Shown: positions 35,932 to 45,654, counted from the stretch's first letter. The stretch is 64,000 nucleotides of DNA from Spirochaetia bacterium UBA6919 (GCA_002450905.1 DKAT01000049.1:1-64000); one strand, 5' to 3'. The notes: generated from the sequence alone by a model not told the origin. Numbers and translations: made by a program.

Positions 35932-36846
35932 ATGTCCAAACATGTTTTCAAGAGTATAAGTATCAAAGATATAGGGAAGCCCCTTACGATTACCCCAGGT
36001 GTTTTTGAGTCTCCTGAACTTAAAAAATTGGCTGAACAGGAAGAAAAAGCTCAAACTGATTTGGGAACTTCTCTGGAAGAACTAGAAATCGAACTCGAAG
36101 AAAAAAGACGCAAAGCTGAACAAGAAATTACACAAAAAAAAGAAATCTTGGAAAAAGAAGTTGACCAAACAAAGCGGGATGCTGAAAACTGGGCCTTCGA
36201 TAAAGTTAAAGAAGCAAATGAGTCATACGATAATAAAATTAAAGAAGCCGAAGTAATAGCAAATAAAAAAATTGCTGAAGCTCAGGAAGAAGCCGAAAAA
36301 ATACTGAAAAATGCCACCGACGAAGCCTCTCAGAAAGAAGAGGAGGCAAGAAAGAATGGATATGAAACTGGTCATGAAGAGGGATATACAGCTGGAAAAG
36401 AAGAAGTTGATCGACTCATCGCAAGATTGAATATTATCTTATCTTCAGTTATTAAAAAAAGAAATCAGATCATTGACGAAGCTGAATCGCAAATCATTGA
36501 TATCGTTATCACAATCGCCAGAAAAGTCGTAAAATCCATTTCTGAAAATCAAAAACGTGTTGTATATGATAATATCACTGAAGCCCTCAAGAAATTAAAG
36601 GGTCGTGCAGAAATCACAATTCGCGTAAATACTGAAGATTTACAAATGACCACGAAACATAAAAAAGAATTTATCCAGATGGTAGAGGGAATCGAGCAGG
36701 TACGTATCCTCGAAGACAATACAGTAGATAAGGGAGGATGTTATATCAGCACAGAATTTGGTTCTATAGATGCAAGAATATCCACTCAGTTATCTGAAAT
36801 TGAAGAACAGATTAAAAAAGTTACTCCATTGAAAGAAGAAATCTAA
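35932..36846 (+). CDS. fliH: Flagellar export ATPase regulator FliH
   Basis: 304 residues. Residues 35-140 are a Glu/Lys/Ala-rich coiled coil; then comes the FliH/HrpE-type domain with YETGHEEGYTAGKEEVD, followed by a stator-like C-terminal domain (IARKVVKSI, DKGGCYISTEFGSIDAR). FliH holds FliI and links it to the C ring through FliN. A GGAGG site precedes the ATG, and fliI follows after 24 bases. Confidence 0.92.
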   Translation: MSKHVFKSISIKDIGKPLTITPGVFESPELKKLAEQEEKAQTDLGTSLEELEIELEEKRRKAEQEITQKKEILEKEVDQTKRDAENWAFDKVKEANESYDNKIKEAEVIANKKIAEAQEEAEKILKNATDEASQKEEEARKNGYETGHEEGYTAGKEEVDRLIARLNIILSSVIKKRNQIIDEAESQIIDIVITIARKVVKSISENQKRVVYDNITEALKKLKGRAEITIRVNTEDLQMTTKHKKEFIQMVEGIEQVRILEDNTVDKGGCYISTEFGSIDARISTQLSEIEEQIKKVTPLKEEI

Positions 36847-36870
36847 AACACGTCATAAAATGAGGATAGG

Positions 36871-38256
36871 ATGGGAGTTTTCACCAAATATGCAAATATC
36901 ATAGATCGTGTTGAAACCATTAAAAATATTGGCAAGGTGGATCAGGTTATCGGATTGACTATCGAGTGTATTGGTCCTCCCACAGAGCTTGGAGAAATGT
37001 GTACTATCCTCGTTGATGATAGAGAAATCCTTGCAGAAGTTGTTGGTTTCAAAAATAAAAAAGTGATCATCATGCCCTATGATGATATTGAAAGTATACG
37101 CCCAGGTTGTGATGTAATTGCATCGGGGAGTGGTTTAAAAATCTCTATGAGTAATGATCTCCTTGGACGTGTCTTAAATGGCATTGGAATGCCTATCGAT
37201 GGCAAAGAAGAAATATTTTCAAATGAATTATATTCTATATATAACACGCCTCCAAAAGCTCTTGACCGTAAAAGAATTCTCACCCCCATTTCCACAGGGA
37301 TAAAAGTGATTGATGGTCTATTGACAGTTGGTGAAGGTCAGAGAATAGGTATTTTCGCTGGAACAGGTGTTGGGAAAAGCACTCTACTTGGGATGATAGC
37401 TCGACATTGCTACTCAGATGTCAATGTAATAGGGCTTGTGGGTGAAAGAAGTCGTGAGGTTCGCGATTTCATTGAAAAAGATCTAGGCGAAGAGGGATTA
37501 AGACGTTCTGTAATAGTGGTTGCGACCTCTGATACATCACCGCTCATGAGAATCAAAGCAGCTTATGTTACGACGACCATTGCGGAATACTTTAGAGATC
37601 AGGGAAAAAAGGTTATTTTGATGATGGATAGTGTCACACGATTTGCCAGGGCACAAAGAGAGATTGGTTTGGCTATCGGTGAGCCACCCACCACAAGAGG
37701 ATATACTCCATCGGTCTATTCTCTTATTCCAAAACTAATTGAGAGAACAGGAACCTCAAAACTAGGCACGATTACGGGATTTTATTCTGTGTTGGTTGAG
37801 GGGGATGATTTCAATGAACCAGTTTCCGATAACGTTAGAGGGGTATTAGATGGACACATCGCCCTTTCAAGACCCCTTGCTGCAAAGGCATATTATCCTG
37901 CAGTTGATATTTTAAGTAGTATCAGCCGACTTGCGAATGACGTTGTGTCCTCAAGATGTATACGTCATGCAAATAAAATAAAGGAAATTGTAGCAGTTTA
38001 TCGAGAGGCAGAGGATCTTATTAATATTGGTGCCTATGTTAAGGGAAGTAATAAGAAAATTGACTATGCAATATCGATGATTGAAAAGATCAATGAGTTA
38101 TTCAAGCAGGGGATCCCTGATTATCTCCCTATAGAAGAAACTTTCACAAGGATCTTTGAACTTTTCGGGGAAGAAAGATTTGATATGGAATTGGATTTAC
38201 CTGCATATCAGCCATATGAACCGGTAAATAGTTTAAATATCTCAGAAGAAGAATAA
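36871..38256 (+). CDS. fliI: Flagellum-specific ATPase FliI
   Basis: 461 residues of an F1-beta-like ATPase that powers or primes flagellar protein export. Walker A is GIFAGTGVGKST, Walker B is KKVILMMDSVTRFA, and the DNRSREVRDF region reads VGERSREVRDF. The C-terminus retains IEETFTRI-type helices. All catalytic motifs are intact. Confidence 0.97.
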   Translation: MGVFTKYANIIDRVETIKNIGKVDQVIGLTIECIGPPTELGEMCTILVDDREILAEVVGFKNKKVIIMPYDDIESIRPGCDVIASGSGLKISMSNDLLGRVLNGIGMPIDGKEEIFSNELYSIYNTPPKALDRKRILTPISTGIKVIDGLLTVGEGQRIGIFAGTGVGKSTLLGMIARHCYSDVNVIGLVGERSREVRDFIEKDLGEEGLRRSVIVVATSDTSPLMRIKAAYVTTTIAEYFRDQGKKVILMMDSVTRFARAQREIGLAIGEPPTTRGYTPSVYSLIPKLIERTGTSKLGTITGFYSVLVEGDDFNEPVSDNVRGVLDGHIALSRPLAAKAYYPAVDILSSISRLANDVVSSRCIRHANKIKEIVAVYREAEDLINIGAYVKGSNKKIDYAISMIEKINELFKQGIPDYLPIEETFTRIFELFGEERFDMELDLPAYQPYEPVNSLNISEEE

Positions 38257-38265
38257 TAACTAACT

Positions 38266-38736
38266 ATGAAACGTTTTAATTTTCGTTTACAAAGAATATT
38301 AGATTATCGTAACCACCTTGAAAAAGAGGAATTAAACAATTTTGCAAAAGTTCTTGGTGAATATGTACAGATAGAAAATACCATCGAACAGGCTCACAAT
38401 GAGAAAGATAGGATCCTTCTTGAAAGTGAAACCTTCATCAAAAGAGGGGATACCAGCTTATTTTATTATAGGGAAATGGCTCGAAAAGGATTATCTGTCA
38501 AAATGAAAAATTTTAATAAAAAATTACAGGAAAAAGCCGTTCCTTTAAATCAGGCGAGAGAAAAATTAATATCAGCAAGAAAATCTCGCAAAACATTAGA
38601 TATATTAAAAGATAAGGCGATTGTTAAATACAATGAAGATTTAAATAAGGAAGAACAATTTGACCTGGACGAATTTGGAAACACATCCCATATGAGAGAT
38701 GGTTTCCTAAAAAACCGGAATGCTCAGATAGAATAA
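38266..38736 (+). CDS. fliJ: Flagellar export chaperone FliJ (FlbA)
   Basis: 156 residues, almost entirely alpha-helical coiled coil, starting FNFRLQRILDYRNHLEKEE, the FliJ N-terminus. FliJ forms the central stalk of the FliI ring and escorts substrates. In Borrelia the gene at this place is flbA. It lies 9 bases after fliI. Confidence 0.85.
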   Translation: MKRFNFRLQRILDYRNHLEKEELNNFAKVLGEYVQIENTIEQAHNEKDRILLESETFIKRGDTSLFYYREMARKGLSVKMKNFNKKLQEKAVPLNQAREKLISARKSRKTLDILKDKAIVKYNEDLNKEEQFDLDEFGNTSHMRDGFLKNRNAQIE

Positions 38737-38762
38737 AAATTAATAGCCTACAGGAGAAAAAA

Positions 38763-39404
38763 ATGACTGGGATACAAGAAGTCTTATCAAGAATTGAAGA
38801 AATACAATCTATGATGAAATCTGTCCAAGCTCCAATGTTAAAACGTTTTCAGCAAATGCAGGAGCTTAAGGCAGGAAAATTTAAGGAAACTATGAACAAT
38901 TCCATCAATAAACAAAGTAATATCAGTGAAAATCAAAATTTAACTAAAGCTGAAAACACTAATTCTATTGAAAGACTCAAAAATACTATTCCTACTAATC
39001 ATTTTTCATCCAACCAGGATTTTTCTCCCATTATCAAAGAGGCAAGTGAAAAATTCGGTGTCCCGCAATCCCTTATTAAAGCTGTTATACAACAAGAGTC
39101 ATCATATAATCCAAGAGCTGTATCATGGGCTGGTGCAAAAGGTCTCATGCAATTAATGCCTCAAACAGCTAATGCTTATGGTGTTAAAGATATTTTTGAC
39201 CCAAAACAAAACGTCTTTGCTGGGACAAAACATTTAAGAGATCTTCTGGAATACTTTAACGGGGATTTGAAACTTACCTTGGCTTCCTATAATGCTGGTA
39301 TAAAAAGAGTTCTTCAGTCAGGGGGTGTCCCGAATATCAATGAAACTCAAAATTATGTTCGTAATGTAATTGGTATTTATCAAAATTTAGAGAAAAATAA
39401 ATAA
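38763..39404 (+). CDS. Lytic transglycosylase (SLT domain) in the flagellar operon
   Basis: 213 residues. A variable helical N-terminus (1-85) is followed by an SLT-type muramidase domain (about 88-210) with the catalytic Glu in VIQQESSYNP, then GAKGLMQLMPQTA and a final SYNAG motif. It should cleave peptidoglycan glycan strands, probably for passage of the flagellar rod. No signal peptide is evident, so it may be exported by the flagellar system itself, like the FlgJ muramidase. It sits between fliJ and flbB. Confidence 0.85.
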   Translation: MTGIQEVLSRIEEIQSMMKSVQAPMLKRFQQMQELKAGKFKETMNNSINKQSNISENQNLTKAENTNSIERLKNTIPTNHFSSNQDFSPIIKEASEKFGVPQSLIKAVIQQESSYNPRAVSWAGAKGLMQLMPQTANAYGVKDIFDPKQNVFAGTKHLRDLLEYFNGDLKLTLASYNAGIKRVLQSGGVPNINETQNYVRNVIGIYQNLEKNK

Positions 39405-39423
39405 ATACAGGAGTGATACTTAA

Positions 39424-40098
39424 ATGAAACAATCAAATAGTATTCGCATAATTATATGGATTTTTATCATATTATTCCTTCTAGCAGGTATATTTTTTAT
39501 CCTCGAATATTTTAATATTTGGTCTGTTTCCAGTTACTACACAAAATGGTTTGGTACAGATAAAGCACCTACTGCAAAAGTTGAAGACCCTCTCCTTCTT
39601 GAAAAAGAGGAATTAATGAAAGCTAAAATGAGTTTGGATCAAAGAGCAAAAATAATAGAAGCAAGAGATATCAATCTGAAAAAGATGCAAAAGGAATATG
39701 ACCAGCTTATTCTTACTCTCAAAACAAAAAAAGATCAGATTGCAAAGCAGATGGAGAGTATAGAACAGTCAAAGCAGGAAGAGGAGAGTCGTGACAAGAA
39801 AATAAAATATTTATCAGATAAATTAAGTAATATGCCCCCAGAACAGGCTGTTCGTATTATTGAAGGTCTGGATACTCTTCTAGTTATTGAAATATTTAAG
39901 CAAATGGATAAAGATGCGGCTGAAGCAGGAAGACAATCAATTGTAAATTATTTATTATCATTAATTGCTGCCCCATCAGGAGAAAATGCAGGAGAAATGC
40001 CTGGGGGAAGGAATAATCCTAAAAAGGCTCAGGAAATACTAAAATATATCTCTAAATTCCCTGATGAACTAATCAGGAAAGATGATAATAAGCAATAG
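39424..40098 (+). CDS. flbB: Periplasmic-flagellar collar protein FlbB
   Basis: 224 residues: a membrane segment (about 8-28), a coiled coil (60-120) and a MotE/MgtE-N-like domain (SNMPPEQAVRIIEGLDTLL, with KQMDKDAAEAGR). FlbB is known from spirochaetes, where it forms the base of the collar around the periplasmic motor and helps recruit stators. Its place before fliK and flgD matches Borrelia. It is a strong indicator of spirochaete origin. Confidence 0.85.
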   Translation: MKQSNSIRIIIWIFIILFLLAGIFFILEYFNIWSVSSYYTKWFGTDKAPTAKVEDPLLLEKEELMKAKMSLDQRAKIIEARDINLKKMQKEYDQLILTLKTKKDQIAKQMESIEQSKQEEESRDKKIKYLSDKLSNMPPEQAVRIIEGLDTLLVIEIFKQMDKDAAEAGRQSIVNYLLSLIAAPSGENAGEMPGGRNNPKKAQEILKYISKFPDELIRKDDNKQ

Positions 40099-40177
40099 AA
40101 TTTTATTGCTTTAAGGAAAAAAAGATTAATCTGCTTCCCTAAAATGATCGAAATTTAAACAGTCCATGGAGGATATT

Positions 40178-41662
40178 ATGAAAGATCTGGTTCAAAACAT
40201 CTTATTTAGTGTAAAACCTGATACTAAAAATGCTTTGTTTAGTAAAGGAAATTTATTAAATCTCCAAAATGTTGATTCATATAACCAATTTAATAATCTC
40301 CTTAAAAAAGCTGAAAATCAGTATCACAAAGCAGAGTACGGGTCTTCATACTTTCAGATAAATCAACCACGTCAACAAGTTATTCAGCAAACAGATCAAT
40401 ATTCTACTCCTGATGTAAATTCTAACAATACAAATGATAGTCATCAAGTTAAAAATGATCGTCCTATAAATAAACCTCAAGAATCCCAGGTAGAAAATTC
40501 ATCGACACCACCCCATTCAATAAATAATACAGATACTAAAATTGATGAAATAGTCGATAAAATAAGGGAAAAAATTACAAAAATAAAAGAAAAATCAGAT
40601 AAAACAAAGGAAAAAAAAGTTAATGATCCAGAAAATATGGACTGGAAGGAATTATTAGCTCTACTTAATAAATTATTTGACCAGTCAGTGAGTGATGATA
40701 AAAAAATATCTCTATCGGAAAATGTAAATATAGAAAAGGGCTTAAAAAGTCTAAAAAAACTTATAAATAACATGTCAAAAGATAATAGCGAGCTTATGAA
40801 TCAGTTAAAAGCTTTTCTGAACAAATGGGAAGAGCTTCTTGACAAAATCAAAATCGATCCAAATAATAATTCTTTAGCAAAAGATAAATCAACATTAAAA
40901 AATCTCTTATCTGAAATCCAATCTCTACTTGACAAAAATGAAAATCAAGATAAAAATAATATCCTCATAAAATCAGATAAATTACAAGTACAAAATCCAA
41001 TAAATCAAAATCAGAAAGCTATAGAATCCCGACAAAATGAAAAATCTAATTCTACACAAGATTCTATATCAAAAAATACTTCTGATCTAAATACCACTGA
41101 TAAAAAATCAGATATTAAAATTCAAAATCTAAATGACTCATCCAATTCTCAAAAATTAGATATGGGAGATTCAAGCAATAAATTAGCCAATATATCAAGA
41201 AATTTCTCCCTCCCAAGAGGATTAAATATAAAAAATCCCGGGGACTTGTTTGACCAGATAGTAAACAAGGCAAATATTGTTCTTACAAATAAGCGTAATG
41301 AAATGAATATCCAATTGGAGCCAAAATTCCTTGGTCAAATGCACATTAAAATTATGGTGGAAAATGGAATTGTTTCTGGACGATTTATTGTGGAAAATCA
41401 ATTGGTCAAAACCTTTCTTGAACAAAATATGGACCTTTTAAAAGAAAATCTTCAGGCTAATGGATTATCCTTTGATAAAATGGATATCTTTTACGGAGAA
41501 ACGCCTAAAGATTCTCAGCCCCATAGAGAGAATTCAAGAAATAATATTTTCCAGCCTCAGAATAATTTTATAAATAATCCAGTTTCAGCTTCAGAAGAGG
41601 GGATATTAAATCAATATATGACTCCGGACTGGCTGGCTAAACAAGTAAATGTAGTTATATAA
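40178..41662 (+). CDS. fliK: Flagellar hook-length control protein FliK (FlbC)
   Basis: About 494 residues. The N-terminal 350 residues are Asn/Lys/Ser-rich and disordered; the C-terminal domain (about 360-450, with LEPKFLGQMHIKIMVENGIV) is the FliK substrate-switch domain. It measures the hook and switches export to late substrates by acting on FlhB. The ATG at 40178 is chosen because GGAGG lies between it and the upstream in-frame ATG at 40166. Confidence 0.85.
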   Translation: MKDLVQNILFSVKPDTKNALFSKGNLLNLQNVDSYNQFNNLLKKAENQYHKAEYGSSYFQINQPRQQVIQQTDQYSTPDVNSNNTNDSHQVKNDRPINKPQESQVENSSTPPHSINNTDTKIDEIVDKIREKITKIKEKSDKTKEKKVNDPENMDWKELLALLNKLFDQSVSDDKKISLSENVNIEKGLKSLKKLINNMSKDNSELMNQLKAFLNKWEELLDKIKIDPNNNSLAKDKSTLKNLLSEIQSLLDKNENQDKNNILIKSDKLQVQNPINQNQKAIESRQNEKSNSTQDSISKNTSDLNTTDKKSDIKIQNLNDSSNSQKLDMGDSSNKLANISRNFSLPRGLNIKNPGDLFDQIVNKANIVLTNKRNEMNIQLEPKFLGQMHIKIMVENGIVSGRFIVENQLVKTFLEQNMDLLKENLQANGLSFDKMDIFYGETPKDSQPHRENSRNNIFQPQNNFINNPVSASEEGILNQYMTPDWLAKQVNVVI

Positions 41663-41686
41663 AATATTAGAAAATAAGGAGTAATC

Positions 41687-42202
41687 GTGAAATTGTCAAA
41701 TATTCTTGCAAATAATCTAAGTCAAAATTTGAAACTCAATCAGTCAGAACGACAGAAAGCAGAAACAAAAGACATTGCCAGAGAGGTAAATGGCGAATTA
41801 AAAGCCCGTGGATTAAAGTATAAACAATCCCTGGGGCAAGATGAGTTCTTAAAATTATTAGTGACTCAGCTAAAACACCAGGATCCATTAAGTCCTATGA
41901 AAGATAAGGATTTCATAGCTCAAATGGCACAATTCTCTGCCCTGGAACAAATGACAAAGGTCAATACCAACATGGGTACTTTAATCAATAAGGCAAGTGA
42001 TTCAAAGACTCACGACTTATTAGGAAAGAAAATCACATGGTTTAATCGTTTGACCAGTCGTATGAATCAAGGTGTTGTTCAATCTATTGAAAAAAGTTCA
42101 AATAAATTACAATTAAATACTGGGCGATCTTTAGTCGATCCTGACGATGTTGTAAGAATTGAATATCCAAAAATCTTTACATCATTGGAAAAAAATAAAT
42201 AA
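41687..42202 (+). CDS. flgD: Flagellar hook-assembly protein FlgD
   Basis: 171 residues; the hook cap that guides FlgE polymerisation. It has the signature LGQDEFLKLLVTQLKHQDPLSPMKDKDFIA in pieces from about residue 50 to 80 and AQFSALEQM. It is short and lacks a C-terminal Ig domain. The start is GTG at 41687 after AAGGAG. Confidence 0.93.
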   Translation: MKLSNILANNLSQNLKLNQSERQKAETKDIAREVNGELKARGLKYKQSLGQDEFLKLLVTQLKHQDPLSPMKDKDFIAQMAQFSALEQMTKVNTNMGTLINKASDSKTHDLLGKKITWFNRLTSRMNQGVVQSIEKSSNKLQLNTGRSLVDPDDVVRIEYPKIFTSLEKNK

Positions 42203-42209
42203 CTTTCTT

Positions 42210-42235
42210 TAAATCTTTTGTAAGAAGGTCGATAA
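42210..42235 (+). promoter_or_regulatory. Sigma-28-like promoter upstream of flgE
   Basis: TAAA (42210-42213) and GTCGATAA (42228-42235) are separated by 14 bases. The motif resembles the FliA consensus TAAA-N15-GCCGATAA (7 of 8 in the -10). It lies 41 bases upstream of the flgE ATG. It could give extra late transcription of the hook gene. Confidence 0.4.
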
Positions 42236-42276
42236 ATTAAATGGACATTTATAATTCAAAAAAGGGGTAATAGCTT

Positions 42277-43689
42277 ATGATGAGATCATTGTACGCAGGT
42301 GTAACTGGTTTACAAAACCATCAGATAAGGACGGACGTTATAGGTAATAATATTTCAAATATTAATACAAATGGATTTAAAAAGGGTCGTGTCAATTTTC
42401 AGGATATGATCTCCCAAACTATTTCTGGAGCTTCCAGACCAACCGCAGAGAAGGGTGGGACAAACCCCTTACAGGTAGGTCTTGGTATGACCATTGCAAG
42501 TGTTGATACTTTAATGTATCAGGGTAGTTTACAAACCACTGGCAAAAAAACAGACCTCGCTATTCAGGGTGAAGGATTTTTCATCCAAAGAAAGGGCGAT
42601 AGAACCTTCTATACTCGTGCTGGAAACTACACAGTAGATCGGGATAAAAATCTTGTGAACCCTGCAAACGGTCTAAAAATCCAGGGGTGGAATGCCACGA
42701 TGGATGCCGATGGAAATTACTTTATAGACAATGCGAAAACTTATAGTGACATCAAAATTCCTATCGGTGATAAATTTGAAGCCCATCAGACAAGCGAGAT
42801 CGTTTATAAATCCAATCTGGATTCAAGAGTAAATAAAGTTCAGAATCCTGATTCCCCTACAACTCTTGAAAAGAAAAATGGCCAGGTCCATTTCTCATCA
42901 ATAGATGTCTATGATTCTCAGGGAAAAGTTCATAAAGTTGAAATTACATTCGTTAAAACTGGAATAAATCAATGGCAGGCAAAAGTTACCATGCCAGAAA
43001 ATGATAAAGATATTGTTAAGGGCAGCGTAAGATTTGATGTTGGACATGTTGGGAATGTCACCACTGAAACCGATAATAAAGATAAAATCAATTTAACTTT
43101 CAATGACAAAGGATCTATTACATCCATCGCAGAAGGTACTGAAAATAACCCTGATCGTATTTCAACAGGTGATCTTGATGTATCAATTGTATTTAACCTT
43201 AATAATGGTACTCCAGGTGGACAAGAACAAAGAATTAAAGTTAAAATGGGATCTTCTGGAAATGTAGATGGTGTCACTCAAATGGGAAGCAATAGCACCA
43301 CAAAAGCTGTTTCTCAAAATGGTTACGGTATGGGATATCTAGAATCTTTTAATATTGATCAAAATGGCGTTATTACTGGTGTTTATACCAATGGTCAAGT
43401 CCGTGAACTAGCTCAGGTCGCCATGGCAACTTTCATCAATCCTGGGGGTCTTGAAAAGTCAGGTGAAAATACCTATATCATCTCAAATAACTCAGGGATA
43501 GCTAATGTAGGACCCGCTGATTCTCAGGGACGTGGAAAAGTAGTATCCGGTGCCCTTGAAATGAGTAATGTGGATCTTGCTGAAGAATTTACAAATATGA
43601 TTGTAACTCAAAGAGGATTTCAGGCTAATTCAAGAATTATTACGACATCCGATCAAATGTTACAAGAACTTTTAAGTCTTAAGAGATAA
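42277..43689 (+). CDS. flgE: Flagellar hook protein FlgE
   Basis: 470 residues. It begins MMRSLYAGVTGLQNHQIRTD and ends with the rod/hook C-terminal helix (NVDLAEEFTNMIVTQRGFQA). It forms the hook. In other spirochaetes hook subunits are joined by lysinoalanine cross-links between a conserved Lys and Cys (Lys165 and Cys178 in Treponema denticola). Here the region reads KFEAHQTSEIVYKSNLD: Lys166 is kept but the Cys position is Ser179 (codon TCC at 42811-42813). There is no Cys anywhere in the protein. Confidence 0.96.
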   Translation: MMRSLYAGVTGLQNHQIRTDVIGNNISNINTNGFKKGRVNFQDMISQTISGASRPTAEKGGTNPLQVGLGMTIASVDTLMYQGSLQTTGKKTDLAIQGEGFFIQRKGDRTFYTRAGNYTVDRDKNLVNPANGLKIQGWNATMDADGNYFIDNAKTYSDIKIPIGDKFEAHQTSEIVYKSNLDSRVNKVQNPDSPTTLEKKNGQVHFSSIDVYDSQGKVHKVEITFVKTGINQWQAKVTMPENDKDIVKGSVRFDVGHVGNVTTETDNKDKINLTFNDKGSITSIAEGTENNPDRISTGDLDVSIVFNLNNGTPGGQEQRIKVKMGSSGNVDGVTQMGSNSTTKAVSQNGYGMGYLESFNIDQNGVITGVYTNGQVRELAQVAMATFINPGGLEKSGENTYIISNNSGIANVGPADSQGRGKVVSGALEMSNVDLAEEFTNMIVTQRGFQANSRIITTSDQMLQELLSLKR

Positions 43690-43766
43690 TAATATAAATG
43701 GGTTTTGGAGCAATCTGAAACCCATATAAAAAAAAATAAATTATATTTTTTTGGTGTTTTTAATAA

Positions 43767-43970
43767 ATGATTAAATTAACTAGGCTCAATGATACGAAAC
43801 TATATATAAACCCTCATCAAATGGAGTTTATGGAGAGTACTCCCGATACTATTATTAAAATGTTGTCTGAAAGAAAAATAATTGTAAAAGAGTCATGCGA
43901 GGAAGTCTTGGATTTAATTATAAAATATAGAAAAAAAATCGGTTTGATAGGTAATGATACTACTGTTTAA
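43767..43970 (+). CDS. flbD: Flagellar protein FlbD
   Basis: 67 residues, starting IKLTRLNDTKLYINPHQMEF, the pattern of the small FlbD family found between flgE and motA in spirochaetes and other phyla. Its role is poorly understood. Length and position are typical. Confidence 0.92.
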   Translation: MIKLTRLNDTKLYINPHQMEFMESTPDTIIKMLSERKIIVKESCEEVLDLIIKYRKKIGLIGNDTTV

Positions 43971-44032
43971 TAAATATATAAAAAAAAAACACTTTAAAAA
44001 TCAACTCTTTCTAATATAACGAGGTAGATTGT

Positions 44033-44803
44033 ATGGATTTAGGAACAATTTTTGGTATAATCGGTGGAATGACTCTACTTATTGTTGGTATTTTCGTATC
44101 TGGTGCAGATATAAAAAGCTATTGGGATTTATCATCCGTGTTTATAACTATCGGGGGATCCTCTGCTGCATTAATTGTTGCATACCCAATGGCAAAGTTC
44201 CTAGGCATGTGGGGTGTAGCTAAACATACTTTCTTCAAACGTGAATCAAACCCAGGCGAAATGATAAATATGCTTGTCACCTTCTCTGAAAAAGCTCGTC
44301 GTGAAGGTCTCCTTGCATTAGAAGATGATATTGAAGAAGTGAATGATCCATTCCTTAAAAAAGGTGTTCAACTCGTTGTAGACGGGACAGATCCTGAACT
44401 CGTAAGAACTATATTAGAAACAGATTTAGATAAAATTGAAGATCGTCATAAATCAGGAAAAGATATATTCGATATGTGGGGGAACCTCGCTCCTGCATTT
44501 GGTATGATTGGTACACTCATGGGACTTATTCAGATGCTTGCAAACTTGACAGACAAGGCGTCTATCGGTACAGGTATGGCTGTTGCCCTTATTACAACTT
44601 TATATGGTGCTGTTTTATCCTATCTAATACTTCAGCCTATTTCAAAAAAACTCGAACTAAGAAACTCAGATGAAATCTTATTAAAAGAAATTATGTTAGA
44701 AGGTACTTTATCCATTCAATCGGGTGACAACCCAAGAATTGTAAAAGACAAGTTAACATCATTTTTACCACCTTCTCAAAGAGAACTTGTCACTGTTGAA
44801 TAA
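44033..44803 (+). CDS. motA: Flagellar stator protein MotA
   Basis: 256 residues with four membrane segments (about 5-22, 32-52, 148-170 and 180-200). The proton-channel motif with conserved Pro residues, GNLAPAFGMIGTLMGLIQML, is present, as is the cytoplasmic loop that contacts FliG. It pairs with MotB, 22 bases downstream. Confidence 0.96.
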   Translation: MDLGTIFGIIGGMTLLIVGIFVSGADIKSYWDLSSVFITIGGSSAALIVAYPMAKFLGMWGVAKHTFFKRESNPGEMINMLVTFSEKARREGLLALEDDIEEVNDPFLKKGVQLVVDGTDPELVRTILETDLDKIEDRHKSGKDIFDMWGNLAPAFGMIGTLMGLIQMLANLTDKASIGTGMAVALITTLYGAVLSYLILQPISKKLELRNSDEILLKEIMLEGTLSIQSGDNPRIVKDKLTSFLPPSQRELVTVE

Positions 44804-44825
44804 TATAATATTATGAGGTAATTTT

Positions 44826-45617
44826 ATGCCTAAAAGGAAAAAAAAAGTAGAATGTGTTCCTGGAGCTCCCATGTGGCTTGTAAGTTATGGAGACATGACG
44901 ACACTCCTTCTCGTGTTCTTTATTTTGATGTTTACAACAGCTGAAGTTGATGGACAGGAACTAAAATTAATACTTTCTTCATTCACCGGTTCTTTTGGTA
45001 TTTTTGAAGGTGGATTAACCCTACAACCAGGTCCTCTGGCTGAAATGGGACAAACTGTTGAACGACTTCCTTCAAAACAAGCAGGAAATAATCTTTCTAA
45101 AGCTCTAAAGGATGCTCAAAGTGAATTTAAAACGGAAGCTGTTAGTAGAAGACTTAAAATAAGTGAGGATTATCGCGGTCTAGTTATTACGATAGCGGGG
45201 CAATCATATTTTAAACCGGACAGCGCTGAAATTACACAAAAAGGAAAAATTGTTCTCGAAAAAATTGCTGATCTCATTATCAGACTTAGAAAAAATATGG
45301 ATAACCAGGTTGAAATAGAGGGTCATTCAAGTAGAGAACCAGATACCATAAAAAAAGATGAAACTACCACTGAAATCTGGGAAAGAAATCTTGATTTATC
45401 CACAAATCGTGCTTTAAATGTCGAAAAACTTTTTATTGAAAAATATATAGCAAAGGAATTAAAACCAAATATTATTAAAAAATCAGATGGAAAAACACGA
45501 TACATTGCTAAATTCATTGCAAAAGGCTACGGAGAATTTGAGCCCCTTGATGATGGGGATACCCCTGAAGCCAGAGCTTGGAATAGAAGAGTAGATATAG
45601 TTATTAGACGTGATTAA
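44826..45617 (+). CDS. motB: Flagellar stator protein MotB
   Basis: 263 residues with one membrane segment (about 18-40) carrying the ion-carrying Asp23 in VSYGDMTTLLLVFFILMF, a plug region, and an OmpA-like peptidoglycan-binding domain (about 130-260, with IEGHSSREPD and a closing AWNRRVDIVI). All key residues are present. The ion used cannot be deduced. Confidence 0.95.
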   Translation: MPKRKKKVECVPGAPMWLVSYGDMTTLLLVFFILMFTTAEVDGQELKLILSSFTGSFGIFEGGLTLQPGPLAEMGQTVERLPSKQAGNNLSKALKDAQSEFKTEAVSRRLKISEDYRGLVITIAGQSYFKPDSAEITQKGKIVLEKIADLIIRLRKNMDNQVEIEGHSSREPDTIKKDETTTEIWERNLDLSTNRALNVEKLFIEKYIAKELKPNIIKKSDGKTRYIAKFIAKGYGEFEPLDDGDTPEARAWNRRVDIVIRRD

Positions 45618-45654
45618 ATAAATACATATTTCATAATTTTTCAAGGAGGAAAAT

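Noticed and set aside
40555..40562. GTCGATAA-like octamer in the fliK coding region as a sigma-28 promoter
   Set aside because: It lies inside coding sequence without a spaced TAAA; it shows that the octamer alone is weak evidence in AT-rich DNA.
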